Assembly: GCF_009728935.1 (NCBI RefSeq)
Contig: NZ_CP034235.1
Span: 3,138,001 to 3,202,000 of the forward strand
From: Paenibacillus psychroresistens
GTDB lineage: Bacteria > Bacillota > Bacilli > Paenibacillales > NBRC-103111
Direction: 5' to 3'
Length of the DNA: 64,000 nucleotides
The position numbers were made by a program, and so were the translations under genes. Below the pieces are notes generated by a model. That model did no database searches. It worked only from the letters and a program-made list of their open reading frames with translations, and was not told the origin of the DNA. Positions 25,375 through 33,812 of this stretch are shown here, one piece after another; the stretch's first letter is position 1; the number at the start of each line of letters is the position of its first letter.

Positions 25375-26146
25375 ATACCGGTTTTCAACCATTGTCAGCT
25401 CAGATGAGGGCTATGTTTATGCGGGGACTTTCGGTCAGGGCATACTAAGGATGTCTTTAAATGGGAGCTGGCAAGTATGCAGCGAGGGATTGCCTGCGGA
25501 TGTTACAATCTATCGTTTGCAGAGAATGGGTACTGAGATTTATGCGGCAACGGAAAAAGGTTTATTCATGCTCCACAACAACAAATGGCAGTCAGCGGGA
25601 CTTGAAATTCCTTGTTATCATATAGTGGATAGCTGTAATACTTTTGCTATGACACGTTGCGGCCTTATGTATAGTGATGAAGGAGAATGGATGCCGTTTG
25701 CTTATCCCAATCGTTCTTGCTACGATTTTCTAATGACGCCTCAATTTCTTTTTATCGCCCTTTCTTCAGGAATTGCTTATTATGACATGCTGACAGGTAG
25801 CTGGGATGAGTTTGCATTTCAACATGCGGTAACCAGTATAGCTGTTTTTCGTAAAAGCTTGATCGGTGTGCTGGCAGATGGAAGCATGGTCATTGGCAAT
25901 AAGAAAGGCGGCTTTATTACAGTTGCTTTTGAGGGGATGTTTATATACAAGCTTGCAACTTATAAAGGAAATGTATTTGCTTGCTCGAATAATGGACTCT
26001 TCAAAATCGTCATGCTTCAGGATCGCCTCATTTTGCAATCCTTAGGCATTCATTGTGCAGTTACTGATCTAGTTTTTGCTGAAACACATATGTTGATTGC
26101 TACGCTGAACCAAGGTATTCTGAAGAATTTATTAGAGGTAGAATAA
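25358..26146 (+). CDS. Propeller-like protein, intact paralogue of the gene at 6913
   Basis: A 262-residue protein with repeated strands ending in (V/I)YA(A/G)T..G(L/I), for example EGYVYAGTFGQGILRM, EIYAATEKGLFMLHNNKW and NVFACSNNGLFKI. This spacing of about 40-45 residues is like beta-propeller blades of the two-component regulator propeller or sialidase-like group. No signal peptide or transmembrane helix is present, so it is likely cytoplasmic. It starts with TTG behind a perfect GGAGGTG ribosome site (7 nt), and overlaps the upstream gene by 17 nt. Third gene of the Fur-box operon. Role unknown. Confidence 0.75.
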   Translation: MQELSEYRFSTIVSSDEGYVYAGTFGQGILRMSLNGSWQVCSEGLPADVTIYRLQRMGTEIYAATEKGLFMLHNNKWQSAGLEIPCYHIVDSCNTFAMTRCGLMYSDEGEWMPFAYPNRSCYDFLMTPQFLFIALSSGIAYYDMLTGSWDEFAFQHAVTSIAVFRKSLIGVLADGSMVIGNKKGGFITVAFEGMFIYKLATYKGNVFACSNNGLFKIVMLQDRLILQSLGIHCAVTDLVFAETHMLIATLNQGILKNLLEVE

Positions 26147-26149
26147 TAA

Positions 26150-26245
26150 TGGATATCGAGTGTGAATTCCGGTCATTGGTTTAATGCAAATCCGATTGCT
26201 AACGGACTAATTATGGATGATGTGCTGAAAGCTGTCGTTAAATAA
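26150..26245 (+). pseudogene. 31-codon remnant, possibly the C-terminus of an iron-siderophore binding protein
   Basis: Starting right after the stop of the propeller gene, one frame without its own start reads WISSVNSGHWFNANP then IANGLIMDDVLKAVVK and a stop. The pattern of a Trp/Phe-rich strand followed by a helix with DDVLK at the extreme C-terminus resembles the end of siderophore-type ABC binding proteins. It would be the tail of a deleted gene. The match is by eye and short. Confidence 0.3.
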
Positions 26246-26268
26246 TTATATATTCATAGAATGTATAC

Positions 26269-26298
26269 AAACCGAAGAGAGATCTTCGGTTTTTTTGG
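26269..26298 (+). terminator. Rho-independent terminator of the flavodoxin operon
   Basis: AAACCGAAGA and TCTTCGGTTT form a perfect 10-bp stem around GAGA, and the T run continues to TTTTTTT. Confidence 0.92.
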
Positions 26299-26318
26299 TT
26301 TATAATAAAATAATGTTT

Positions 26319-26352
26319 CATTCATACTCCGTTCACAATCGACGTGTATAAT
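26319..26352 (+). promoter_or_regulatory. Direct-repeat promoter of the MFS gene
   Basis: CATTCAT (26319-26325) and CGTTCAC (26330-26336) share TTCA and lie 11 bp apart. Exactly 10 nt later is a consensus -10, TATAAT (26347-26352). No good -35 hexamer is present, as in activator-dependent promoters. The layout equals that of the sites at 29247 and 33577. Confidence 0.55.
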
Positions 26353-26402
26353 GAACCAAGGAGTTAAAATACAGGCAGTTAAGAATGAGAGGATTATTCA
26401 TT

Positions 26403-27902
26403 ATGGCAAAAGGTACACAGCAAGCGGCAGTTGCAGGGCAAGAGGTAACTATTCGCTCAATCATCGCACCATTATTAGCAGTTATCATTGGAATGATAAT
26501 GGTTATCTTAGATAGCACAATCGTCAATGTTGCATTACCCGGGTTGGTCACAACCTTTGACAGTACACTATCCACGATGCAATGGACTATAACAGGCTAC
26601 ACGCTGGCGTTATCTGCAGTTATTCCTTTAGCTGGCTGGATGACAGATCGGTTTGGGGCAAAACGGATTTATTTATTTACAATTGCCTTTTTTACCCTTG
26701 GCTCCTTGCTTTGCTCGTTAGCACAAACCCCGGAGCAATTAATTATTTTCCGGATTATCCAAGGGATTGGCGGAGGAATGGTAGCTCCAATTGGGATGGC
26801 GATGATATTCAAGCTTGCTCCTCCAGGTAGAATGGGAGCTGTTATGGGGGTATTGGGAGTTCCGATGCTTCTTGCTCCAGCATTAGGACCGATTATCTCG
26901 GGTTGGTTAATTGAATTTGCTAGCTGGCATTGGATTTTCTTAATTAACCTGCCAGTTGGAATAATTGGTGTTCTAGTCGGTCTTCGATACTTGCCTAATG
27001 TTGAACGTAAAACAGTACCTTCTTTAGATATCATTGGGATGATCCTTGGGCCAATAGCCTTCGCATCGCTCGCATATGGAGTAAGTGAAGGTGGGAGAGT
27101 AAGCTGGACTTCCACAGAGGCGTTAACTGGGTTAATTGTTGGTGGAGTTGCCTTAATATTGTTTATTATTGTAGAGCTTCGTCAAAAACAACCTTTGTTG
27201 GAGCTGCGTGTATTTCGTTCCTCCGATTTCACTCGTGGGATTGTAATCGCATGGATCACACAAATCGCAATGTTCGGTGCGATTGTCTTGATTCCGTATT
27301 TCTTGCAAAGCATTAGAGGATATTCATCCTTTCATACGGGTTTAATTATGCTTCCACAAGCTCTTGCGGCAGGAATATTCATGCCCATTGGCGGACGTTT
27401 ATTTGACAAAATTGGTGCAAGACCATTGGTTATGACAGGGTTGACCACTATAACTGTTGCCTTGTTCTTATTGTCTCAGGTTACATTGGATACAAAGCTG
27501 TTCATGGTAATGCTTCCTCTGTTCTTAATTGGCTCTGGAATGGGTCTATCAATGATGGCAATTAATACGCATGTGCTTCAATCCGCTCCAAGACGTCTGG
27601 TTAGTCGGGTTACACCGCTAACAACGGCTGCTCAGCAGGTTATGGTTTCCTTTGCAGTAGCGGGATTAACCGGCTATCTTTCGACGAAAATCGCTGATCA
27701 TATGGCCGCAGGGGATACTTCTGGCAATCTGGTTAGTTCCTCGGTAAACGCCTTTGGTGACACCTTTTTCCTAGCGGCATGTATTGCTGCAGCAGGTGCT
27801 GTTATTGCGATAATCTTGCGTAAACCCAAAACAAATGCTGCAGAAGAAGAGATGAAGGAAAATGCAGAAAAGGCAGATTCCGCTATGATGATGGGGCATT
27901 AA
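26403..27902 (+). CDS. MFS drug:proton antiporter, DHA2 (EmrB/QacA) family
   Basis: A 499-residue membrane protein with about 14 helices. Motif A appears as GWMTDRFGAKRIY between helices 2 and 3, the helix-1 motif as LDSTIVNVALP, and motif C of exporters as LGVPMLLAPALGPIISG. The C-terminus is cytoplasmic and acidic, with MMMGH at the end. An upstream ATG at 26385 is possible, but AGAGGA sits 9 nt before the ATG at 26403. It lies next to the response-regulator gene at 28045, and its promoter repeat suggests it belongs to that regulon. Exported compound unknown. Confidence 0.92.
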   Translation: MAKGTQQAAVAGQEVTIRSIIAPLLAVIIGMIMVILDSTIVNVALPGLVTTFDSTLSTMQWTITGYTLALSAVIPLAGWMTDRFGAKRIYLFTIAFFTLGSLLCSLAQTPEQLIIFRIIQGIGGGMVAPIGMAMIFKLAPPGRMGAVMGVLGVPMLLAPALGPIISGWLIEFASWHWIFLINLPVGIIGVLVGLRYLPNVERKTVPSLDIIGMILGPIAFASLAYGVSEGGRVSWTSTEALTGLIVGGVALILFIIVELRQKQPLLELRVFRSSDFTRGIVIAWITQIAMFGAIVLIPYFLQSIRGYSSFHTGLIMLPQALAAGIFMPIGGRLFDKIGARPLVMTGLTTITVALFLLSQVTLDTKLFMVMLPLFLIGSGMGLSMMAINTHVLQSAPRRLVSRVTPLTTAAQQVMVSFAVAGLTGYLSTKIADHMAAGDTSGNLVSSSVNAFGDTFFLAACIAAAGAVIAIILRKPKTNAAEEEMKENAEKADSAMMMGH

Positions 27903-27957
27903 ATGACAAGTAAGCTAACACTAAAGGTTATCAAATCATAGAGATCATGGTACACTT

Positions 27958-28022
27958 AATAGAATTCCGATCGAAACCGAGAGATTATTTGCTCTTTAGG
28001 TAGCGGTCTGAATTCTATTTTT
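27958..28022 (+). terminator. Long hairpin terminator between MFS and response-regulator genes
   Basis: AATAGAATTC and GAATTCTATT form a perfect 10-bp base around a 42-nt loop that contains a second stem (ACCGAGAG with CTCTTTAGGT); TTTTTG follows. The T tail supports termination, but the loop is large for a plain terminator. Confidence 0.65.
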
Positions 28023-28044
28023 GTAATAAAAGGAGTTTGTCCTA

Positions 28045-29163
28045 ATGAGAGTTTTTATCGCTGACGATGAACCATTGGCTTTACGGAGTATGGAAAAGCT
28101 GTTGAAAGAAATCGAAGGTATTGAAGTCATAGGCAAATATCAGGATCCGCGCAAAGTTTTGGAAGCAGCAGCTAGAGATAAACCCGATCTGATTTTTCTT
28201 GATATAGAAATGCCGGTGTTAAGTGGCCTTGAGGTAGCAGAACGACTTTCCCAAACAGATCCATCTATCAAAATAGTATTCGTAACGGCTTTTAGTGAAT
28301 ATGCAGTTAATGCTTTTGAACTTAACGCTTTAGATTATTTATTAAAGCCTGTCCGTAAAGATCGCGTGATTAAAGCACTCCAGCGCATTAAAGATAATAT
28401 AGACGCTCCTAGCCCAGTTCCAATCACTGCGGGTTTAATTCGGTTGCGCCTTTTTGACACCTTGCAAATTGAATTTCCCATGCAGGAGCCTCAGCCGATC
28501 CGTTGGCGGACTGCTAAAGCCCAAGAGCTGTTCATCTATTTATTGCAACGAAATGGACAAACGGTCCGTAAGGATACTCTGATTACGATAATTTGGCCTG
28601 ATTATGAGCTGGAAAAAGCCTATACCAATCTCTATACCACCGTCTACCAGCTTAGAAAAACACTTAACCAACAGAATTTAAATATGCGCATTATGAGCGG
28701 TGATGAAGGTTATATTTTGGAAAAAGGCGAGATAGTGATAGATGTGGAAGAGTGGGAGATGGGCATTAAACAGCTTCTGCCAATTACAGAACATAACATT
28801 CAAGACCATCATGAAATCATGCGTTTATACAGAGACGCTTATCTTAAGGAATATGATTTTGAGTGGGCGGATAACGAGCGTCAACGATTGAGCTTGCTAT
28901 GGTTCAATCATGCTGTAACAATCACAGATTTTTTAATGAATAGGCAGGATTACTCTGCTGCGATTTCGCTTTGCCATAAGATTCAAGAGCAGTATTCCTA
29001 TGCAGGCTATAGTTATTTTACATTGATGAAAATCTATGCTGTTTTAGGTGACGGTGTTGCTGTAAAAGAACAATATGAGCGATTCTATAACTTATTATTC
29101 GATGAATTGGGAGAAGCTCCAGATACCTTTATGACAGAATGGTTTGAGAAGTGGAAACAATAA
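28045..29163 (+). CDS. Response regulator with SARP-like winged helix and BTAD output
   Basis: A 372-residue regulator. The receiver domain (1-120) has DDE at the acidic pocket, phosphoacceptor Asp53 in LIFLDIEMP, and DYLLKPV. After a linker comes an OmpR-like winged helix (about 155-235; RWRTAKAQELFIYLLQRNGQ, then IWPDYELEKAYTNLYTTVYQLRKTL), and then a helical bacterial transcriptional activation domain (240-372) as in Streptomyces SARP regulators. SARPs bind direct heptamer repeats 11 bp apart, and such repeats precede three genes around it. The hybrid kinase downstream is the probable partner. RBS AAAGGAG. Confidence 0.92.
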   Translation: MRVFIADDEPLALRSMEKLLKEIEGIEVIGKYQDPRKVLEAAARDKPDLIFLDIEMPVLSGLEVAERLSQTDPSIKIVFVTAFSEYAVNAFELNALDYLLKPVRKDRVIKALQRIKDNIDAPSPVPITAGLIRLRLFDTLQIEFPMQEPQPIRWRTAKAQELFIYLLQRNGQTVRKDTLITIIWPDYELEKAYTNLYTTVYQLRKTLNQQNLNMRIMSGDEGYILEKGEIVIDVEEWEMGIKQLLPITEHNIQDHHEIMRLYRDAYLKEYDFEWADNERQRLSLLWFNHAVTITDFLMNRQDYSAAISLCHKIQEQYSYAGYSYFTLMKIYAVLGDGVAVKEQYERFYNLLFDELGEAPDTFMTEWFEKWKQ

Positions 29164-29164
29164 A

Positions 29165-29244
29165 TATACTGGTAACGGGCAACAATAAATGATTCCATTC
29201 TGGCTTTCGAATGGAAAACAAATAAGTTGCCCGTTACCAGTATA
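29165..29244. repeat. 80-bp palindromic element with 19-bp terminal inverted repeats
   Basis: TATACTGGTAACGGGCAAC (29165-29183) is matched perfectly by its complement at 29226-29244. The 42-nt centre holds a smaller stem, TTCCATTC/GAATGGAA. There is no T run after it, so a simple terminator is less likely. If the outermost TA on each side is a target duplication, the arms begin TACTGG, as in small non-autonomous elements with TA targets. Related copies are at 58718, 61345 and 62673. Confidence 0.75.
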
Positions 29245-29246
29245 GC

Positions 29247-29280
29247 TGTTCAGAATTTGTTCAGATACGGGCTGTATAGT
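29247..29280 (+). promoter_or_regulatory. Direct-repeat promoter of the hybrid kinase gene
   Basis: TGTTCAG occurs at 29247-29253 and again at 29258-29264, 11 bp apart. Ten nucleotides after the second copy is a -10-like TATAGT (29275-29280). No -35 hexamer is evident. The start codon is at 29315. Confidence 0.6.
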
Positions 29281-29314
29281 GTGCTTTAGGCATGGCTTAA
29301 AGTGGGAGGCCCGT

Positions 29315-32300
29315 ATGAATTCCCGAAAGAAAATTATCCTTATCTTAAGCATATTTATGATTGTTTTGGCCTTACGTATTGGATTTGTTGTATCCTCGCA
29401 TCAGCCAAAGGGAATCTCCGCCATGCATGGTGAGCTGGATTTAAGAGAGTGGGAGCCTGATAAGGATGGAATTCAAAGCTTAAATGGCGAATGGGAATTT
29501 TATCGTAATCAGCTTTTACCCCCTGAGGAAATTTCTGCGCAGGCCTCTTCCGTAATGATGAATGTCCCTAGTAAATGGAATAGCTATTTTCAGGCAGATC
29601 ACGAAACAGCTTATGGTTATGGCACCTATCATTTAAAGGTGCTGTTAAAACCTGTAAATCAACAAATTCTGGCATTAAAAATCACAAAGATTGGTACTTC
29701 TAATAGGATTTATGTGAATGGAAAAGAAATAGGGAATAGCGGTAAGCCAGCTTCAACAAAAGAGTTGACAGTAGCAGGAATTACACCCTACGTTGCTTTT
29801 GCTGTAATCGATGGACAGGCTGCTGATATTGTAATTCAGGTGGCTAATTTTGATCACGCCATTAGCGGTGGTATCCTCCAATCCATAAAGCTAGGCTCTA
29901 CAGAGCATATTGTAGCTGAAACACGAAGAGATAATTTAAGTAATATGTTTATTAGCAGTACCTACGCGTTACTCGCACTCGCTTTTCTTATCCTCTTTCT
30001 ATTTATCCGCAGCAAAGAAGTTCTAAGTATTGGACTTTGTGTGCTATTTACAGCGCTGTTTTTTGTAACTCAAGGGGGAAAGATGCTTTTAGTGGTCTGG
30101 TTTCCTACTATGGACTATACTCTTTACTCGCGAATTACAAGCCTTGCTGCTGCGGGACTTATTTATTTCTACGCCCAATATAATTATCAATTAAATCCTG
30201 CTTTAGCCTCTCGAAAGATTATAAGAATGCTGCAAGGCATTGTTGTTATTTATGGAATACTTTCCTTGTTTATCGATACTGCTATATTCACACTCTTCTC
30301 TGTACCGATAAATTTCATATTTATTGCTTTTCATTTTTATATCCTTGGCGTGTTGATTAAAGCTGTTCGTTTAGAAAAACAGGATGCTTCCTTACTGCTA
30401 ATCGGGGCTTTAGGACTTTTCTGGCAATCCATTGAATTTTTGTTTGAATTTAATGATTGGAATGAGTTGGAAAAAAGCTCGAAATTGGGCATCTTAATTT
30501 TTGTGCTTTCTTTGACCGTTTTAATTTCAATTCGCGTATTCCGTAGATTTGCCGAAACCACGCGACTTGCTCAGCAGCTTGTCATTATGGATAAGATTAA
30601 AGATGAATTTTTGACTAATACTTCACATGAACTCCGAATCCCTCTATATGGGATCATTAATATTTCACAATCGATGCTGGATGATCGCGGAAATCAATTT
30701 ACAGCAAGCCAGCTGCAGAACTTAAATCTTCTGGTAACCGTCGGACGCCGAATGGGTCATCTCTTGAATGATATTCTAGATATGTCGAAGCTGAATGAAG
30801 CCAAGATTCAACTTGATAAACAATATATAGATCTATATAGCTTGGTAAACGGACTAATAGAAGTTATGAAATTTCTTGTAACCGGAAAAGAATTAGAAGT
30901 CATCAATCAAGTGCCGCAGGATCTAGCACCGATAGAGGCGGATGAGCAGCGCTTGATGCAAATTTTATCGAATTTGTTGTACAACGCTATTAAATACACT
31001 CCAAAAGGTCGGGTTGTTATCCAAGCGGTTTCAAAAAAAGATTATATGGAAATTCAAGTTATGGATACGGGCAATGGTATTCCTTTGGAGCATCAAGAAG
31101 AAATCTTTCGTGGCTTTGTACAAGGCAGCTGGGAAGAAATCGATTATCAAGGTGGTGCAGGCTTAGGGCTCAGTATAAGTAAAAAGCTCGTGGAGCTGCA
31201 TGGGGGGCGAATGGGAGTCCGATCCATTGTTGGTCAAGGGGCCACATTCTATTTTACAATTCCAATTACAACTAGTTTGATTGATTTAGCTGCAAGCAAA
31301 AGTTTAATTTATAATCCATATGCAGCAGCATCCTTAGAAAATACAGAGCGCATCGTACTTCAGACTGCTTTGCCGGATACACCTTCCTATATAGATTATG
31401 GCGGGGAAATGCATATCTTGGTTGTGGATAATGATCCGGTTAATGTCCACGTCATTCTGCAATTACTAGGCTCGGAGCAATATAGAATTACAACCATGTC
31501 TCGCGGGGAAGAAGTTTTAGCCCATTTGGTGCAGAATAAGCCTGAGTGGGACTTGGTTATCTTAGATGTCATGCTTCCACAAATGTCAGGCTATGAGGTT
31601 TGCCGAAAGCTCCGAGAATATTACACGCTATTTGAACTTCCGATTATTATGCTCACTGGACAAAGTCAGCTAGGAGATCTTAAAGCCGCGTTTGAGGCAG
31701 GAGCTAATGATTATACAGTTAAACCTGTTAATGGCGAGGAGCTTAAAGCACGGATTCGGACGTTATTGCAAATGAAAAGAGCAGTAATTGATCATATTCA
31801 TTTGGAAACAGCACTGCTTCAGGCTCAAATTAAACCACATTTTCTATTTAATACCTTAAATACAATTGCATCTCTAGGCGAAGAAGATTCTAACCAAATG
31901 CGTGAGCTTCTGATGGAATTTGGCAATTATTTACGAGCTAGCTTTGATTCGAAGAATCTCAATCGTTTTGTGCACATCAGCCATGAAATGGCTTTGGTTC
32001 AATCTTATTTATATATTGAGAAGGTTAGGTTTGCGGAACGACTGCAGTTTGAGATTCTGTTTCCTGAGGATTTGGAGTTCAGGATTCCTCCTCTAACTCT
32101 GCAGCCTATAATTGAGAATGCTGTTCGTCATGGCATTATGAAACGGATGGAAGGCGGCAAAATCCAGATTTCAGCTATAGATTTAGGGGATGAGGTCAGG
32201 GTTACAGTAAGTGATAATGGAGTGGGTTTGACTGGAGATGAAATTAAGGCCGTATTAACTGGACAAATTAGCAACGGGGGAATTGGTTTACTGAATACCC

Positions 32301-32398
32301 ACCGTAGGCTGAAGCATTATTATGGTTATGGACTAACCATTGAGAGTATCCCGATGCAAGGAACTAGAGTGAGTATGCAAATTCCTAAATTAAAATAG
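29315..32398 (+). CDS. Hybrid sensor histidine kinase with two kinase modules and a receiver
   Basis: A 1,027-residue membrane protein. After an N-terminal helix comes an extracytoplasmic domain of 7TMR-DISM extracellular type (LREWEPDKDGIQSLNGEWEF, about 40-210), then seven hydrophobic helices (about 215-405), a HisKA/HATPase kinase (TSHELRIPLYGI, with Ile where Thr is usual; MDTGNGIP; GAGLGLSIS), a receiver domain (VVDNDP, LVILDVMLPQMSG, DYTVKPV), and a second LytS-type His_kinase module (QIKPHFLFNTLN, VENAVRHGI, VSDNGVGL). The ATG at 29315 follows GTGGGAGGC. It probably phosphorylates the regulator at 28045. The external signal is unknown. Confidence 0.92.
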   Translation: MNSRKKIILILSIFMIVLALRIGFVVSSHQPKGISAMHGELDLREWEPDKDGIQSLNGEWEFYRNQLLPPEEISAQASSVMMNVPSKWNSYFQADHETAYGYGTYHLKVLLKPVNQQILALKITKIGTSNRIYVNGKEIGNSGKPASTKELTVAGITPYVAFAVIDGQAADIVIQVANFDHAISGGILQSIKLGSTEHIVAETRRDNLSNMFISSTYALLALAFLILFLFIRSKEVLSIGLCVLFTALFFVTQGGKMLLVVWFPTMDYTLYSRITSLAAAGLIYFYAQYNYQLNPALASRKIIRMLQGIVVIYGILSLFIDTAIFTLFSVPINFIFIAFHFYILGVLIKAVRLEKQDASLLLIGALGLFWQSIEFLFEFNDWNELEKSSKLGILIFVLSLTVLISIRVFRRFAETTRLAQQLVIMDKIKDEFLTNTSHELRIPLYGIINISQSMLDDRGNQFTASQLQNLNLLVTVGRRMGHLLNDILDMSKLNEAKIQLDKQYIDLYSLVNGLIEVMKFLVTGKELEVINQVPQDLAPIEADEQRLMQILSNLLYNAIKYTPKGRVVIQAVSKKDYMEIQVMDTGNGIPLEHQEEIFRGFVQGSWEEIDYQGGAGLGLSISKKLVELHGGRMGVRSIVGQGATFYFTIPITTSLIDLAASKSLIYNPYAAASLENTERIVLQTALPDTPSYIDYGGEMHILVVDNDPVNVHVILQLLGSEQYRITTMSRGEEVLAHLVQNKPEWDLVILDVMLPQMSGYEVCRKLREYYTLFELPIIMLTGQSQLGDLKAAFEAGANDYTVKPVNGEELKARIRTLLQMKRAVIDHIHLETALLQAQIKPHFLFNTLNTIASLGEEDSNQMRELLMEFGNYLRASFDSKNLNRFVHISHEMALVQSYLYIEKVRFAERLQFEILFPEDLEFRIPPLTLQPIIENAVRHGIMKRMEGGKIQISAIDLGDEVRVTVSDNGVGLTGDEIKAVLTGQISNGGIGLLNTHRRLKHYYGYGLTIESIPMQGTRVSMQIPKLK

Positions 32399-32423
32399 TA
32401 GATAGATGGATAGGAGCATACTA

Positions 32424-33464
32424 ATGGATAAAGTAAATGCACAGCTTTCTGAGCAATTGGTAGGGAAACGATTGATTGAAAATGTTTATAATAAAAATGG
32501 ACTTCTAATCATGAAGTCACAAACCATTCTAAATCGGATACATGTCCAGAATTTTTTAGCGCATCGGATTGATACTGCCGAATTGAATATTGAAACCATT
32601 GGTCCTTTTGGCAAGCCAAGCTCTCTACAGTTAAGTCAAGAAATGGATGAAGCTGTTGCTGTGGTTCGTGATGTTTTCAATGAAGTATTAAACTCCAAAA
32701 AATTACCGCTCACTGAAATCCGCAAATCCGTCATTCCCTTAATTCTTAAAACAGTTGAGCAGGAAAATGTATTCGAAGTTTTTGCAGCTTTGCAGGAAAA
32801 GGATGATTATTTATATCGACATAGCATTGCTGTGGGGACCATATCTGCACTTATCGGCAGACAATTAGGCTACAATGAAATCGATTTATTGCAGTTAACC
32901 ATGGCTGCTGTCCTTCATGATATTGGTAAGCTTTATATTGCACCCGAATTACTGTCAAAACCAGACAAGCTGACTACAGCAGAATTCGAGATCATGAAAC
33001 GACACACCATCCTCGGATATGAGCTTGTGAAAAAAACGATAGGCACTTCAAGCAGGCAGGCCTTAGTGGTGCTTCAGCACCATGAAAGGGTAGACGGTAC
33101 AGGGTATCCGTTAGGCTTAATCGGAGATCAAATTGATCATTTTAGTCGCATAGTCGCCGTTGCAGATGTTTTTCATGCTATGACGTCACGAAGAGAGTAT
33201 CGCAATCCTTTCCCATTCTATGAAGTATTGATGCAAATGGAGCAAAATGCCTTCGGTATTTTGGATCCAACAATCATTCGTATATTAATCAATAAAATCA
33301 TGCAAACGATGATTGGCTTTGAAGTTATACTAACAGATGGAAGACAGGGTACAATTGTGTTGATTAATCCCTATGATGGGACTCATCCACTTATACATAT
33401 AGATGATAACTTTGAAGATTTAAGTAAAAATAATAGCTTGCAAATTCAACAGATTTTACTTTGA
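32424..33464 (+). CDS. HD-GYP domain protein, putative cyclic di-GMP phosphodiesterase
   Basis: A 346-residue soluble protein. The C-terminal half has the full HD-GYP signature: YRHSIAVG, VLHDIGKLY with the HD pair near residues 165-166, KRHTILGYEL, LQHHERVDGTGYPLGL and VAVADVFHAMTSRREYR. The N-terminal 90 residues resemble a DUF-type domain often found before HD-GYP in Bacillota. The ATG at 32424 follows TAGGAG at 7 nt. It lies 25 nt after the hybrid kinase and before the terminator, so it is co-transcribed with the kinase and may lower c-di-GMP in the same pathway. Confidence 0.92.
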   Translation: MDKVNAQLSEQLVGKRLIENVYNKNGLLIMKSQTILNRIHVQNFLAHRIDTAELNIETIGPFGKPSSLQLSQEMDEAVAVVRDVFNEVLNSKKLPLTEIRKSVIPLILKTVEQENVFEVFAALQEKDDYLYRHSIAVGTISALIGRQLGYNEIDLLQLTMAAVLHDIGKLYIAPELLSKPDKLTTAEFEIMKRHTILGYELVKKTIGTSSRQALVVLQHHERVDGTGYPLGLIGDQIDHFSRIVAVADVFHAMTSRREYRNPFPFYEVLMQMEQNAFGILDPTIIRILINKIMQTMIGFEVILTDGRQGTIVLINPYDGTHPLIHIDDNFEDLSKNNSLQIQQILL

Positions 33465-33495
33465 ATAGTTCAAATTACCTAAAAAATAGTAAAAG

Positions 33496-33538
33496 ACACT
33501 CGTATACCTCGATCTAGGTGTAAAGGAGTGTTTTTTTT
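33496..33538 (+). terminator. Rho-independent terminator after the HD-GYP gene
   Basis: ACACTC and GAGTGT form the base of a hairpin whose loop holds a further TATACCT/AGGTGTA stem; eight T residues follow. Confidence 0.88.
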
Positions 33539-33555
33539 ATGGATTTGTAGAGAAA

Positions 33556-33610
33556 TGTTCAAAATTTAATCGAATTTGTTCAGTTTTTGTTCAGATTAAG
33601 ATGTTATTCT
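33556..33610 (+). promoter_or_regulatory. Direct-repeat promoter of the giant SLH protein gene
   Basis: TGTTCAG at 33577-33583 and 33588-33594 are 11 bp apart; a third copy, TGTTCAA, lies two turns upstream at 33556-33562. Ten nucleotides after the last heptamer is a -10-like TATTCT (33605-33610), giving a leader of about 195 nt. The rest of the 350-bp gap is A+T-rich leader with no further feature that I can name. Confidence 0.6.
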
Positions 33611-33812
33611 ATTATTCGGTGGGGTTCGACAATTCTTACCATTATATTAGTTATGAGGCAAGAATAATAGTTCTTAAGTTCTAATAATATAAGAAAGGAT
33701 AATAATAATTTTTACAATTTATAGGATAAGCAAATATTTATTGATCCTTTAGAACTAAAAATGAAAATTTGATTATGCAAGAAACTACTAAATGTAAGGG
33801 GATAATCTTATT

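Noticed and set aside
26669..27115. 148-residue minus-strand ORF
   Set aside because: Antisense to the MFS transporter; Pro/Ile-rich shadow with no ribosome site.
27958..28022. Cyclic-di-GMP or other known riboswitch
   Set aside because: The sequence does not contain the conserved core of the riboswitch classes I know; a hairpin with T tail explains it more simply.
29165..29244. Ordinary rho-independent terminator of the regulator gene
   Set aside because: The stem is perfect but lacks a T run, is split by a 42-nt centre with its own hairpin, and its arms recur elsewhere in the window.
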